NCBI GenBank assembly: GCA_938045585.1
Contig: CALIAU010000005.1
Span: 124,001-188,000 of the forward strand
Length of the DNA stretch: 64,000 bases
Reading direction: 5' to 3'
Source of the DNA: an uncultured Saprospiraceae bacterium
Lineage (GTDB): Bacteria; Bacteroidota; Bacteroidia; Chitinophagales; Saprospiraceae
Part shown: piece after piece, positions 37,147 through 47,100 of the stretch
Layout: each line of letters starts with the position of its first letter
Position numbering within the stretch: the stretch's first letter is position 1
Program-made: the position numbers and the translations under genes
The notes under the pieces: model-generated
Database searches by the model: none
Seen by the model: the letters and a program-made list of their open reading frames with translations, nothing else
Told to the model about the DNA's origin: nothing

Positions 37147-37185
37147 GTTTAACGAATGTTTAACCTTGCTGTTAAGCCGTTTAAC
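37147..37185. repeat. three GTTTAAC repeats on one helical face
   Basis: GTTTAAC at 37147, 37158 and 37179, with a partial GTTAA at 37171. Spacings of 11 and 21 bases keep the copies on one face of the helix. They lie 170-210 bases upstream of ompH and past the rsmG stop. No regulator known to me can be named. Confidence 0.45.
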
Positions 37186-37240
37186 ATGGCTTTTTGCCTC
37201 TTTAGAACCAATTCGGAAAATTGAACAATAAGATTAGACC

Positions 37241-37876
37241 CTAATGCTGCACATAAATTAAACACTTAGTCTCAAAAAAATCTTCTTTAAAATAACTACT
37301 TAAATCTGTTTTCTCATAGTAAGCGTGCTTTGAAACCTCTTTTAGTTCTTCTTTTAAATCGCCTCCTTTTAACGCGATGATTCCATTGGGTAGTGCATGT
37401 ATTGATTCCTCTTTTATCAATTTGTTAGTCCACTTTAGCAATGTTTCCGTTCTTGCCACTGCACGTGTTACTATAAAGTCAAACTTTGCTTTATGTTCTT
37501 CTACACGTGCATGGACAGTTTTTACATTTGGAATATCTGCTTCTCTGCAAATTTCATCTATAACGAACAGTTTCTTTTTCCTACTATCTAACAAAACGAA
37601 ATTTACCTCAGGGTGCAGAATGGCCAAGGGGATGCCAGGAAAGCCTCCGCCTGTTCCAAGATCAAGAATGTCTGCCCCTTTTTTAAACGAAACAAATTTT
37701 GCAATGGACAAGGAATGTAGGATGTGACGCTCTGTTATGTTGTCCACATCTTTTCTTGAAATCACATTAATTTTAGTATTCCATTCTACAATACCATCAG
37801 CAAGTTGAGCGAATTGCTGTTTTTGTTTTTCTGTAAGATTAGAGAAGTACTTACTTATGATTGTTTGATCTACCAT
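37241..37876 (-). CDS. rsmG: 16S rRNA (guanine-527-N7) methyltransferase RsmG
   Basis: A 211-residue RsmG (GidB) of usual length. SAM-binding motif 'ADILDLGTGGGFPGIPLAI', then 'VLLDSRKKKLFVIDEI', and the family segment 'FDFIVTRAVARTETLLKW'. It methylates G527 of 16S rRNA. Its start overlaps the end of the upstream GT2 gene by 7 bases. Not in the common mnmG-rsmG-parAB arrangement. Confidence 0.94.
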   Translation of the reverse strand: MVDQTIISKYFSNLTEKQKQQFAQLADGIVEWNTKINVISRKDVDNITERHILHSLSIAKFVSFKKGADILDLGTGGGFPGIPLAILHPEVNFVLLDSRKKKLFVIDEICREADIPNVKTVHARVEEHKAKFDFIVTRAVARTETLLKWTNKLIKEESIHALPNGIIALKGGDLKEELKEVSKHAYYEKTDLSSYFKEDFFETKCLIYVQH

Positions 37877-38949
37877 TTATTTCTTTGAAATATTAAAAAA
37901 GGGCTTAGTACGACATAGTACAAAAACATACAAAAATCCAGAAGTGGGTAGCTCAACTTTAAATCATGTTCCTGAAACTTATCTGCTATGAGTGCATAGA
38001 CAATCCAACTTACTCCTATTCTGATACCTAGAGCAAAAAGAGCAAAGCTATAAGCTCCATAACAAAGCAATATTATAGGCAATATGTAAGACAGAATATG
38101 ACTTGCCGAATATAGGGATAACAAAATCTTTGTCAATGCTTTATACCTAGTAGCAGTTGTAATATGTCTTGTCTTTTGTCTGAGAAATTCGTTTAGATTT
38201 GAAGCGGGAATAGATTCAGTAAACGAATCAGGTTCTATGCAAATTGTTGTATTCGTCGAATTAGCAACAGAGTCAATAAATAAATCATCATCACCAGATG
38301 CAAGGTCATTATGGGATTCAAATTTGTCTGAGTTTAGAAAGACAGATTTCTTGTATGCAAGATTACGACCTACTCCCATATATGGCATCCCTGCAATTGC
38401 ATAAGACATATATTGGATAACTGTTAAGAGTGTTTCATGCCTGATAAAAGCATTTAAAAATCCAGGCCTTTTTTTATACGCTCCATAGCCCAAAACTATG
38501 TCGGCGTTCTGGCTTGCATAACGCATGTGGCTAATCCAATCAAGAGATCTAGGTACACAATCGATATCCGTTAAAATAAGCAGATCATTTTGTGCATGTT
38601 CTATTCCTTCCTTCAAAGCCATTTTTTTACCTTTTTGGTCAATTTTAGCAGAAATTATCCTGATTTTTTCATCATTTATCTGATTCAAGGCATCCAATGT
38701 GCCGTCAGTTGAAAAATCATCAACTACAATTAATTCGTCCGATTTATTCACAGATTTTAAGTATGTAGGAATACTAGTTAAATGCTGAATTCCGTTTTTT
38801 ATGCATACGATTAGACTAACACTTTGATCAGAATCATGTGTATTACCATTCTTGTTTAGCAGAGCTAGCTTTGCAAAGGGCAAAACCCAGTAAAAAAGGT
38901 TTGTCCCGGTGGCAACAATTACGGCTATTTTTATCCAAATAAGGTCCAA
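37870..38949 (-). CDS. membrane-anchored family 2 glycosyltransferase
   Basis: A 359-residue GT2. An N-terminal helix (about 4-30), then the GT-A domain: 'VSLIVCIKNG', 'ELIVVDDFSTDGTLD' and DxD-like 'LLILTDIDCVPR'; acceptor-side 'ASGDDDLFID' and the 'RQKTRH' (QxxRW-like) site; two to three C-terminal helices. Such enzymes build lipid- or surface-linked glycans. No ATG is available: the ORF opens at TTG 38949, and a perfect -7 motif overlaps that codon, so the true start is uncertain. Confidence 0.82.
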   Translation of the reverse strand: MDLIWIKIAVIVATGTNLFYWVLPFAKLALLNKNGNTHDSDQSVSLIVCIKNGIQHLTSIPTYLKSVNKSDELIVVDDFSTDGTLDALNQINDEKIRIISAKIDQKGKKMALKEGIEHAQNDLLILTDIDCVPRSLDWISHMRYASQNADIVLGYGAYKKRPGFLNAFIRHETLLTVIQYMSYAIAGMPYMGVGRNLAYKKSVFLNSDKFESHNDLASGDDDLFIDSVANSTNTTICIEPDSFTESIPASNLNEFLRQKTRHITTATRYKALTKILLSLYSASHILSYILPIILLCYGAYSFALFALGIRIGVSWIVYALIADKFQEHDLKLSYPLLDFCMFLYYVVLSPFLIFQRNKW

Positions 38950-38954
38950 ATTTA
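38947..38954 (-). promoter_or_regulatory. -7-like motif (TAAATTTG) overlapping the GT2 start
   Basis: Exact TAnnTTTG on the minus strand whose final TTG is the presumed start codon of the GT2 gene. Either the motif is chance, or translation starts further in. Confidence 0.3.
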
Positions 38955-39074
38955 TGGTTCTTTAGAGGCAAACATCGTTATAGATATTGACATATCTACC
39001 CTAAAACCAATATAGTTAAGAAATATTCAAAAAAAATAGGGCTTTAGCTCTATTAAAGTGTCTTATAAGTGTCG

Positions 39075-39090
39075 CAATATTTGAATATTG
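39075..39090. promoter_or_regulatory. palindrome upstream of the C25/PorU2-like genes
   Basis: CAATATT-TG-AATATTG, a perfect 7+2+7 inverted repeat 96 bases before ATG 39186. A second inverted repeat, ACATATT...AATATGT, lies between it and the start. The 236-base gap (38950-39185) holds no gene; the palindrome has the size of a dimeric repressor site. Confidence 0.4.
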
Positions 39091-39185
39091 GGATTAACTT
39101 TATAGGAGATACTCAATTACTAAATAAGAACTAACATATTAAGAATAATTATAATATGTAACTACGAACCAAGCCTACGTTGAAA

Positions 39186-42100
39186 ATGAAAAACAGTTTA
39201 CACCTTGCACTACTCATTGGCCTATTTTTAAGTAGCTTCCAGCTTAACGCTCAAATGGACATAGATGGAGAAATCCTGTATGGAAATGAATGGATAAACT
39301 ACGATCAAGAATATTTTAAAATTACAGTAAGCGAAGATGGCATTTATAGAATCACTGGTTTTGAATTAGAGAATGCAGGTTTTGATTTAGCTAGTGTACA
39401 AGGAAGGTTCTTGCAACTCTATCATCAGGGAAAACAAATTCCAATGTTTGTTTCTGATGCTGACATAATTGAGGATGATGGTTTTATTGAGTTTTATGGA
39501 AAGAAGAACAGAGGAGAGATTGACAGACATCTATATCCTGATTGGGAAGAGAACCAATTGAATCCTAGGTACAGTAACTTTTCTGATGAGGCTAGCTACT
39601 TTCTAACCTGGGAAGAGGGTTCAGATAACCAAGATTATCGACTTTCTCAAATTGTAAATGATATCTCTGGCAATCCAACAGCCGAAACATATTATCTGCA
39701 TACAGAAGAAGTTGTTTTTTCAGATAGGCATAATAAGCCAGATTATACGACGAATAATTTACGCTTTTCTCATTTTGACAAATCAGAAGGATTTGGTTCT
39801 GATCTTGTAAGGAATAGAACAATTGCATTTCCGATAACAGATCAGGTTAACTCAAATTTTAAACCTGAATTACGTCTACGATTTGGTTCAAATGATACAG
39901 AACATAACCTCAATGTTAGCTTAAACGATTCAGAAATTTATTCTGAAGAGTTTAACGGAAATCAGCTTATACAAATTGACACAACATTCGAGTCAAGTTT
40001 GCTCACGCCTCAAACTGAATTGAATATCTTAGGAACTATAGGAAATAGTGATAGGTATGTATTAGCGTTTGCAGAAATAGAGTACTCAAGAGCGTTTGAA
40101 TTTTCTGCAGGAAAATCCATTGCTTTTAATCCTCGTCAAACAGATACTGCACCATATTTTGAGATTGATAACTTTTCATCGAATAGCGATTTAATTTTAG
40201 TCTATGATGAAGCGAGCAAAAGCAGGCTAATCGCAAATACGACAAGTAACACCATCCAATTTAGACTCCCAGTAAATGATTCAGAAGATAGAAAGATATT
40301 TGTATATGACTATGCAGAAGGGTTTAAAACTGTAGATAGGATAGAAAAAAAGAGTTATACGAATTATGGTGCTTCAAATCCAAGTTTTATAATCTTAACA
40401 AGTGACAAATTGGGTGATGATCCAATACAACAATATGCTGACTACAGAAATTCAGAAATTGGTGGAGACTTTAGGACATTGATAGTGCAGGTAGAAGAAT
40501 TGTACGATCAATATGCGTATGGAGATATAAGAAATCCGATATCTGTTAGAAATTTTATGCAGGAACGAAAATCTGATTGGCCTCAATTGGAATTTGTATT
40601 TGTTATTGGTAAAGGACTGGAGTATACTAATTACCGTACGGAAGAGCAAATTAACGATATAGATTTGCCCTTCTATGTTCCTACCTGGGGAATTCCAGGT
40701 GCAGATAATCTTATGTTTTCTGAAAAAGAAAAATCAGCACCTATTGTTCCAATTGGAAGAATTGCAGCGAGATCAGATGAAGATGTCAGCAACTATTTAG
40801 AAAAGGTATTTGCGCATGAACAAATTGCAAATACAGAATACACTTTAGAAACTAGGGAATGGACAAAAAATGTACTTCATCTTAGTGGAGGAGATACGGA
40901 GTTAGATTTGGATGAGCAAATCTTTGCAAAACTAGGAGACATGGAAGAAATCATTGAGGCGAGTACCTTTGGTGGCAATGTTATTACCTATAGAAAAACA
41001 AGTGCAGATCCGCTACAAACCGCAACTTCCACAGAAATATTACAAAACATAAGTGATGGTCAAGCTATGATAACCTTCTTTGGACATAGTGGAGCAGGCA
41101 CATTTGATTTTAGTTTAGAAGATGTAGGTGAGTGGCAAAATTATGAAAGGTATCCCATCATACTTTCTATGGGTTGCCATTCGGGCAATGTGCATGGAGA
41201 AAGTCAAAATTTGAGTTTAAGTGAAGATTTTGTTTTAACACCAGACAAGGGTGCAATAGCCTTTATTGCATCTTCATCAACAGCAACATTCTCCTCACTG
41301 TCTTCATTGGGTCCAAATTATTATGACAATTTTGGAAATGAATTCCATAACAACGCCATCGGCAAATCCATACAATCCTATCTTATCTCAAAAGAGGATA
41401 TACAAGAAAGAGGATTTGTCATGTTGAATCAACAACTTACATTTCATGGTGATCCATCTATCAAGTTATACCCGCAGGCTGGTCCAGATTATATTGTTGA
41501 TTATAACACGATCAGTAATGTCCCACAAGACATTACTATCATTGATGAAAGTTATAATGTAGAATTTGATGTGGTCAACTTAGGCAACTATGTTGACAAA
41601 GATTTGAAAATTGTACTATCCCATTACTTACCTGATGGCTCTCTTGCTAGGACTTACAACAAGGTTGTTCCTGCTCCAGGAAACCGTGTAAGAGTGAGTA
41701 TACCAATAGTGAACGAAGGCATAAATGCCTTAGGTAAAAACAGAATAGACATTGTCATAGATGCTGACAACAGTATTGCTGAAAGACCACTTCCATTTGC
41801 TGAAGAAAACAATACGCTAAGTACACTTACTGAAGATAATGGCTATTGTTATTTTGTAACTGGAAGCACTGTTATTCCTGTTTATCCTGCCGAATTCGGA
41901 ATTGTCTTAGAAGACGATATCACCTTTGTAGCATCAGGAGTAAATGCATTTAGAGACGAAACGCGATATCAACTACAACTGGATACATCTGAATTATTTG
42001 AAAATCCTTTGTTGGATGATCAAATTAGTTTGGAAGGAGGTACAGTAAAATGGAATCCAACATTTGACTATCAAGATGGCATAGTCTATTACTGGAGAGT

Positions 42101-44177
42101 CACACCAGTTATAGAAGATGAAGAAATTCAGTGGCAAAGTAGTTCATTTATACATCTACCGAATGAAGCAGAAGGCTGGAATCAAAGTCATTACTTTCAA
42201 TTTTTGAAAAACGATCTCTCAGAAATGAATGTGGAGGATCGGACGTTTACTGCGCCCTTAGAATTCGAAGAAAATGTATTAAACTTATTTGTGCCTGATG
42301 GGGACGAGATTGTACCTAGATATAGCCGTGCAAATACAAACTTAGCCTTTGCAAAACTTTGGGAGATTCCTCAGACTGGAATATGTGTAGTCATGCGGGA
42401 GCCTGTAAATTTCACTTTTCAAGTTAATACTGTTCCAGGACTCCATGGTTCTTGGTCACAAAATTCTACAAAAAGGATTTTCTTTTTCCGAACGGATGAG
42501 CAACAAAGCAGAATCGATTTAGTTAATTTCTTGTATGATATTATTCCTGATGGGTATCATTTCTTCTTGAACACCTTACATCATAATCTGGATGGTGACC
42601 TGCATACAGATGAATGGGAAGGCGATGCTGCCCTGAACAGTGGCAGAAGTATTTTTAGCTTTTTAGAATCACAGGGAGCAGAACTTACTCAAGACTTAAA
42701 AGGAAGGAATACACATTATGCAACTTTCATAACTAAGGGTGAAAAAATGCATGATGAGGTCTTGGGCAACTCGCTAGAAGAAGAAGTGAATATTTCTGCA
42801 ATAATAGCTCGAAAAGCTTTCAACGGAAAAATGGTTTCTAAGACAATTGGGCCTAGCTCGGCCTGGTTTACATTTGATAGCGGACTAAGTAACATTGAAG
42901 ATCAGGATGAAACAACTATTGACATCGTTGGTGTAAGAGCCAATGGCGATAAGACAACACTATACAGCGATGTACAACAAGGCTTACTTGATTTAAGTGA
43001 GATTCCGGCTGCTGTGTATCCATATTTAGAACTTTCTTATAGTGGAACTGATAGTCTCAATAGAACATTGCCAAGCTTAGACTATTGGAGAGTTTACCAT
43101 AAACCTGCACCGGAAGCTATTTATGAAAGTGCAGATATTTTAGAGTTTGAAAGTGATGCATTAGAGCAGGGCGAGGAAATTAGTTTCAGAGCAAAAATCT
43201 CTAATATAATTGAGAATGATATGGATAGTCTGTTAGTACGATACTCCATAACAAACTCATTGAATGAAACAGTGGAAACATTTGTAAGAAACGAACCTCT
43301 ATTAGGCTTAGAGAATAATACAATTGAGTTTAGTAGGGAAACTATTGATTTAACTCCTGGTAGATATGTATTTATTTCAGAGTTAAACCCATTAGAGGAT
43401 CAGATAGAGCAGCGTCATTTTAATAACTATGCGATAACACCGTTTAACATCAAAAGAGACAGGTTAAATCCTTTACTTGATGTAACCTTCAATGAGCAGC
43501 ATATTAATAATGGAGATGTCATTTCGGACAAGCCCGTGATACGCATTACTCTCTTAGATGAAAACCCATATCTCTTGCTCGATGATATCAATGATTTCCA
43601 AGTAGTGATAACACATCCAGATTCTACAAGAGAAAATTTAAACTTTGATACAGATGATCGTATCAGCTTTACTCCTGGAACGACAGATCTTAATCAAGCA
43701 GAAATAATATTCTTACCTGAGTTTTTACAAGAAGGTACATATGAGTTTTTTGCACAAGCAAAGGACAAGAGTGGTAATTTTTCTGGAGATGTTGAATACC
43801 GCGTCAACTTCCAAATTCTCTTTGAAAATAAAATCACTGATGTAGGAATATGTCCTAATCCATTACAAGCAATCACTGATGAGGCATTCTTTAAATTTTC
43901 GTTACAGGGTAAAATTCTTCCAAGCCCTTTCGAAATCAGAATTTACTCAATTGATGGTCAACTTGTTGAACTCATTCAGACCGACAGGTTAGGTAATGTG
44001 CTCATTGAAGGTGTAAACCTTGTTCCATGGGATGGAACAAGTGCTTCTGGTGCACCCCTATCATCCGGTACCTATTTTTACAAATTTGGATTTATACCTG
44101 ATCATTACAGAAACAACCTCCCTGCGTTATATTTCAAAGATGCCCATGGCTCTTTTGTAATTATAAACCAGGACTAA
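39186..44177 (+). CDS. C25 (gingipain-like) protein, PorU2-type putative T9SS sortase (paralogue 1)
   Basis: A 1663-residue secreted protein with signal peptide (to about residue 24). The C25 caspase-like domain covers about 400-750: 'FVFVIGKGLEYTNYRTEEQ', catalytic His634 in 'ITFFGHSGAG', and catalytic Cys664 in 'ILSMGCHSGNVHG', 30 residues later. CARDB-like Ig modules follow (about 770-1500), then a FlgD-like tail ('VPWDGTSASGAPLSSGTYFY'). Size and layout match the putative sortase PorU2 rather than classical PorU. Such proteases cut T9SS C-terminal domains and attach cargo to lipopolysaccharide. ATG 39186 is preferred over TTG 39180. Followed by a paralogue 11 bases downstream. Confidence 0.82.
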   Translation: MKNSLHLALLIGLFLSSFQLNAQMDIDGEILYGNEWINYDQEYFKITVSEDGIYRITGFELENAGFDLASVQGRFLQLYHQGKQIPMFVSDADIIEDDGFIEFYGKKNRGEIDRHLYPDWEENQLNPRYSNFSDEASYFLTWEEGSDNQDYRLSQIVNDISGNPTAETYYLHTEEVVFSDRHNKPDYTTNNLRFSHFDKSEGFGSDLVRNRTIAFPITDQVNSNFKPELRLRFGSNDTEHNLNVSLNDSEIYSEEFNGNQLIQIDTTFESSLLTPQTELNILGTIGNSDRYVLAFAEIEYSRAFEFSAGKSIAFNPRQTDTAPYFEIDNFSSNSDLILVYDEASKSRLIANTTSNTIQFRLPVNDSEDRKIFVYDYAEGFKTVDRIEKKSYTNYGASNPSFIILTSDKLGDDPIQQYADYRNSEIGGDFRTLIVQVEELYDQYAYGDIRNPISVRNFMQERKSDWPQLEFVFVIGKGLEYTNYRTEEQINDIDLPFYVPTWGIPGADNLMFSEKEKSAPIVPIGRIAARSDEDVSNYLEKVFAHEQIANTEYTLETREWTKNVLHLSGGDTELDLDEQIFAKLGDMEEIIEASTFGGNVITYRKTSADPLQTATSTEILQNISDGQAMITFFGHSGAGTFDFSLEDVGEWQNYERYPIILSMGCHSGNVHGESQNLSLSEDFVLTPDKGAIAFIASSSTATFSSLSSLGPNYYDNFGNEFHNNAIGKSIQSYLISKEDIQERGFVMLNQQLTFHGDPSIKLYPQAGPDYIVDYNTISNVPQDITIIDESYNVEFDVVNLGNYVDKDLKIVLSHYLPDGSLARTYNKVVPAPGNRVRVSIPIVNEGINALGKNRIDIVIDADNSIAERPLPFAEENNTLSTLTEDNGYCYFVTGSTVIPVYPAEFGIVLEDDITFVASGVNAFRDETRYQLQLDTSELFENPLLDDQISLEGGTVKWNPTFDYQDGIVYYWRVTPVIEDEEIQWQSSSFIHLPNEAEGWNQSHYFQFLKNDLSEMNVEDRTFTAPLEFEENVLNLFVPDGDEIVPRYSRANTNLAFAKLWEIPQTGICVVMREPVNFTFQVNTVPGLHGSWSQNSTKRIFFFRTDEQQSRIDLVNFLYDIIPDGYHFFLNTLHHNLDGDLHTDEWEGDAALNSGRSIFSFLESQGAELTQDLKGRNTHYATFITKGEKMHDEVLGNSLEEEVNISAIIARKAFNGKMVSKTIGPSSAWFTFDSGLSNIEDQDETTIDIVGVRANGDKTTLYSDVQQGLLDLSEIPAAVYPYLELSYSGTDSLNRTLPSLDYWRVYHKPAPEAIYESADILEFESDALEQGEEISFRAKISNIIENDMDSLLVRYSITNSLNETVETFVRNEPLLGLENNTIEFSRETIDLTPGRYVFISELNPLEDQIEQRHFNNYAITPFNIKRDRLNPLLDVTFNEQHINNGDVISDKPVIRITLLDENPYLLLDDINDFQVVITHPDSTRENLNFDTDDRISFTPGTTDLNQAEIIFLPEFLQEGTYEFFAQAKDKSGNFSGDVEYRVNFQILFENKITDVGICPNPLQAITDEAFFKFSLQGKILPSPFEIRIYSIDGQLVELIQTDRLGNVLIEGVNLVPWDGTSASGAPLSSGTYFYKFGFIPDHYRNNLPALYFKDAHGSFVIINQD

Positions 44178-44188
44178 AAAAGTAAACT

Positions 44189-47100
44189 ATGAAATTGACA
44201 AAGCAATTAATTATACTTTTCATTTTATCCTGCTCGTTTACTCAAATCTTCTCTCAAATGGAGATAAACGGCCAATCAATTTTTGGTAATGAGTGGATAG
44301 ATTACGAACGAGATTATTACAAAATTTCTATTTCGGAAGACGGCGTATATAGAATATACAGTTCCGATCTTGAAGAAAATGGAATAAACTTATCCCAATT
44401 CCGCGGAGAGGAATTACAACTCATGCATTGGGGACAAGAAGTACCTATATATGTCTCTACAGCTGGCAATTTTGGTTCCAATGATTTTATTGAATTTATT
44501 GGTCGTAAAAACACGGGCGAATTGGATAAGCAATTATTCTTAGAATGGGAGGAAGCGCAACTAAATTTAGAATACAGCCAGTTTACAGAAAGTTCTGCAT
44601 ATTTTTTAAGTTGGAAAAATGGATCAACTAACAATAATAGAATTACGGAGGAGGAAAATACTTTTAACAATTCTATCCCTGTAGAAGATTACCATATTCA
44701 TACTGAAACTTTAGTATTTAGCGATGTATTCACAAAACCAAGTTATACGGAGAGTGTTAGGTTTTCGAATTTTGACACAGCGGAAGGTTTTGGTACAGGG
44801 TATCAGAGAACGCATAATATAAGTTTCGATTTAACTGACCCTGCATCAACGAATGCTTTTATTCCTGAACTTAATATCCGAATGGGTACAAATGCTACTA
44901 CTCATATTCTGGAGTTAAGCCTTAATGACCAAGAAATTCATACTACTAATTTTTCTGGTTACAAAGTAATTGATCACACTGCCGAGCTTGATCCAAGCCA
45001 ATTATTAGCTAGCAACACTGTACAAGTGCATGGAGCAGTAGATGCGAATGACAGATACACGGTAGCGCATTCAAGTTTAAAGTATGCTAGACGATTAAAT
45101 TTTGGAAGTTCCAATTATGTAGAATTTCAATCAAGAAATAATTCATCTGCGTTTAGTTATTCCATAAACACAATTGACAATAGTTCAAATGAATTTGTGG
45201 TATTAGACGAATCAGAAGGAATTAGATATTCTGTAGAAACTTCCAATGATAAAATAAACTTTACGCTACCTGCAGGTTCTACCTCACGTACTATTCACAT
45301 GTTTGACCCAAGCGATGGATATAAGATTGTAGACAGAATAGAAGCACGCAGGTTCATTGACTATACTACAGAAAATCCAGAATATCTTATACTAACAAGT
45401 GAAAAACTCAACCCAACTTCTGGCTTAAATAAAGTACAAGAATATGCAGATTATAGATCATCTGAAATTGGTGGTGCTTATAACTCGTATGTTATAAATG
45501 TGGAACAACTCTATGATCAATTTGCTTTTGGAGTTATAAGAAATCCATTATCCGTTAGAAATTTTTCACATTTTATAAGGAGCCATTGGGAAAACTTAGA
45601 ATTTGTTTTCATCGTAGGAAAGGGTGTTGAATATGCGTCGTACAGAACGGAAGAACAAATAAATGACCCTACTACCCCGTCCTTTTATGTGCCAACATGG
45701 GGATTCCCAGGATCGGACAATCTGTTACTTGCTGACAAAGGTTTTTCTGCTCCTTCTGTTTCTGTGGGAAGAATTGCAGCGCGCGATGCTGTAGATATTT
45801 CAAATTATTTAAACAAGGTTATTGATCATGACCTTGTGTTTACAACTGGACAGACGCAAGAGGAAAAAAGTTGGACAAAAGAAATTATTCATTTAAGTGG
45901 AGGTGATCCTACAATCCAAGAAAGTTTGTATCAACATTTACTAGATATGGAGGATATAATTGAATCTAGTGCGTTTGGAGCTGAAGTCACTACCTATAGA
46001 AAATCAAGTGCAGATCCATTGCAGTCTGCAACCTCTTCAGAGATACTTAGTAATATAAATAGAGGTAAAGCCATTATTACATTTTTTGGTCATAGTGGTG
46101 TGGGTACCTTTGATTTTAGCTTAGAGGATGTCGCAGAATGGAAGAATGAAGGAAAATTACCTATGATAATTTCCTTAGGATGTCACTCTGGTAATATTCA
46201 TGGTACTTCAAATGCTTTAGGTCTGAGTGAAAGTTTTATTTTAGAACCTGAGAAAGGTGCTATTCTTTTCTTAGCATCTTCAAGTTCTGCATTTATAAGT
46301 CCACAAGCAGTTGCTGGAAAATCTTATTACGATTCATTCGGTAACGCACATTTTGGTAACCCTGTAGGTAATTCTATTTTCGACTACTTAAGTAACTTTA
46401 ATAATGCACAAAGTCTTTCTGTAAAATCATTAAATCAGCAACTCACTTTTCATGGTGATCCAGCAGTGGAGTTTTATACAAATCAATCACCAGATTATAT
46501 TACAGATAATACTTCAATAAAAATAGCAACTGAAAATCTTACTATAACGGATCCAGAAATTCCGGTTAAGTTTGATATTTTGAACCTAGGAAGTGCAATT
46601 AGTGATGAGATGGAGGTGCGTGTGTCTCATTATCTTCCAGACAACACGTTGTTTAGAGAATATACCGAGAGAATTGGTAATATACGCTACAAAAGCTCTA
46701 TCGAGTTTACTCTTGAAAACCCGGGTCTAGCAGCTGCTGGAAAAAATAGAATAGATATCGTTCTTGATTCTCAGAATGAAATTACAGAATTACCGAATCC
46801 AGATGCTGAGGAAAATAATACCTTAAGCAACACTGTTTCTGATGATGGTTTCTGCTTTTTTATCAATAGTAATATTGTTAAACCAAAGTTCCCAAATGAT
46901 TTTGGCATTATAAACACATCAGATATCAAGTTCATTGCTACAGGTAACAATGCATTTAATATCGAAACAGAATATATTCTTGAGTTAGATACGACTGATG
47001 TATTCAATTCTCCCCTTCTAAGCGAAACTATAAGCCAAGAAAACGGTACAATTGAATGGAATCCTAGTTTTGCCTATCAAGATGGGACGGTGTATTATTG

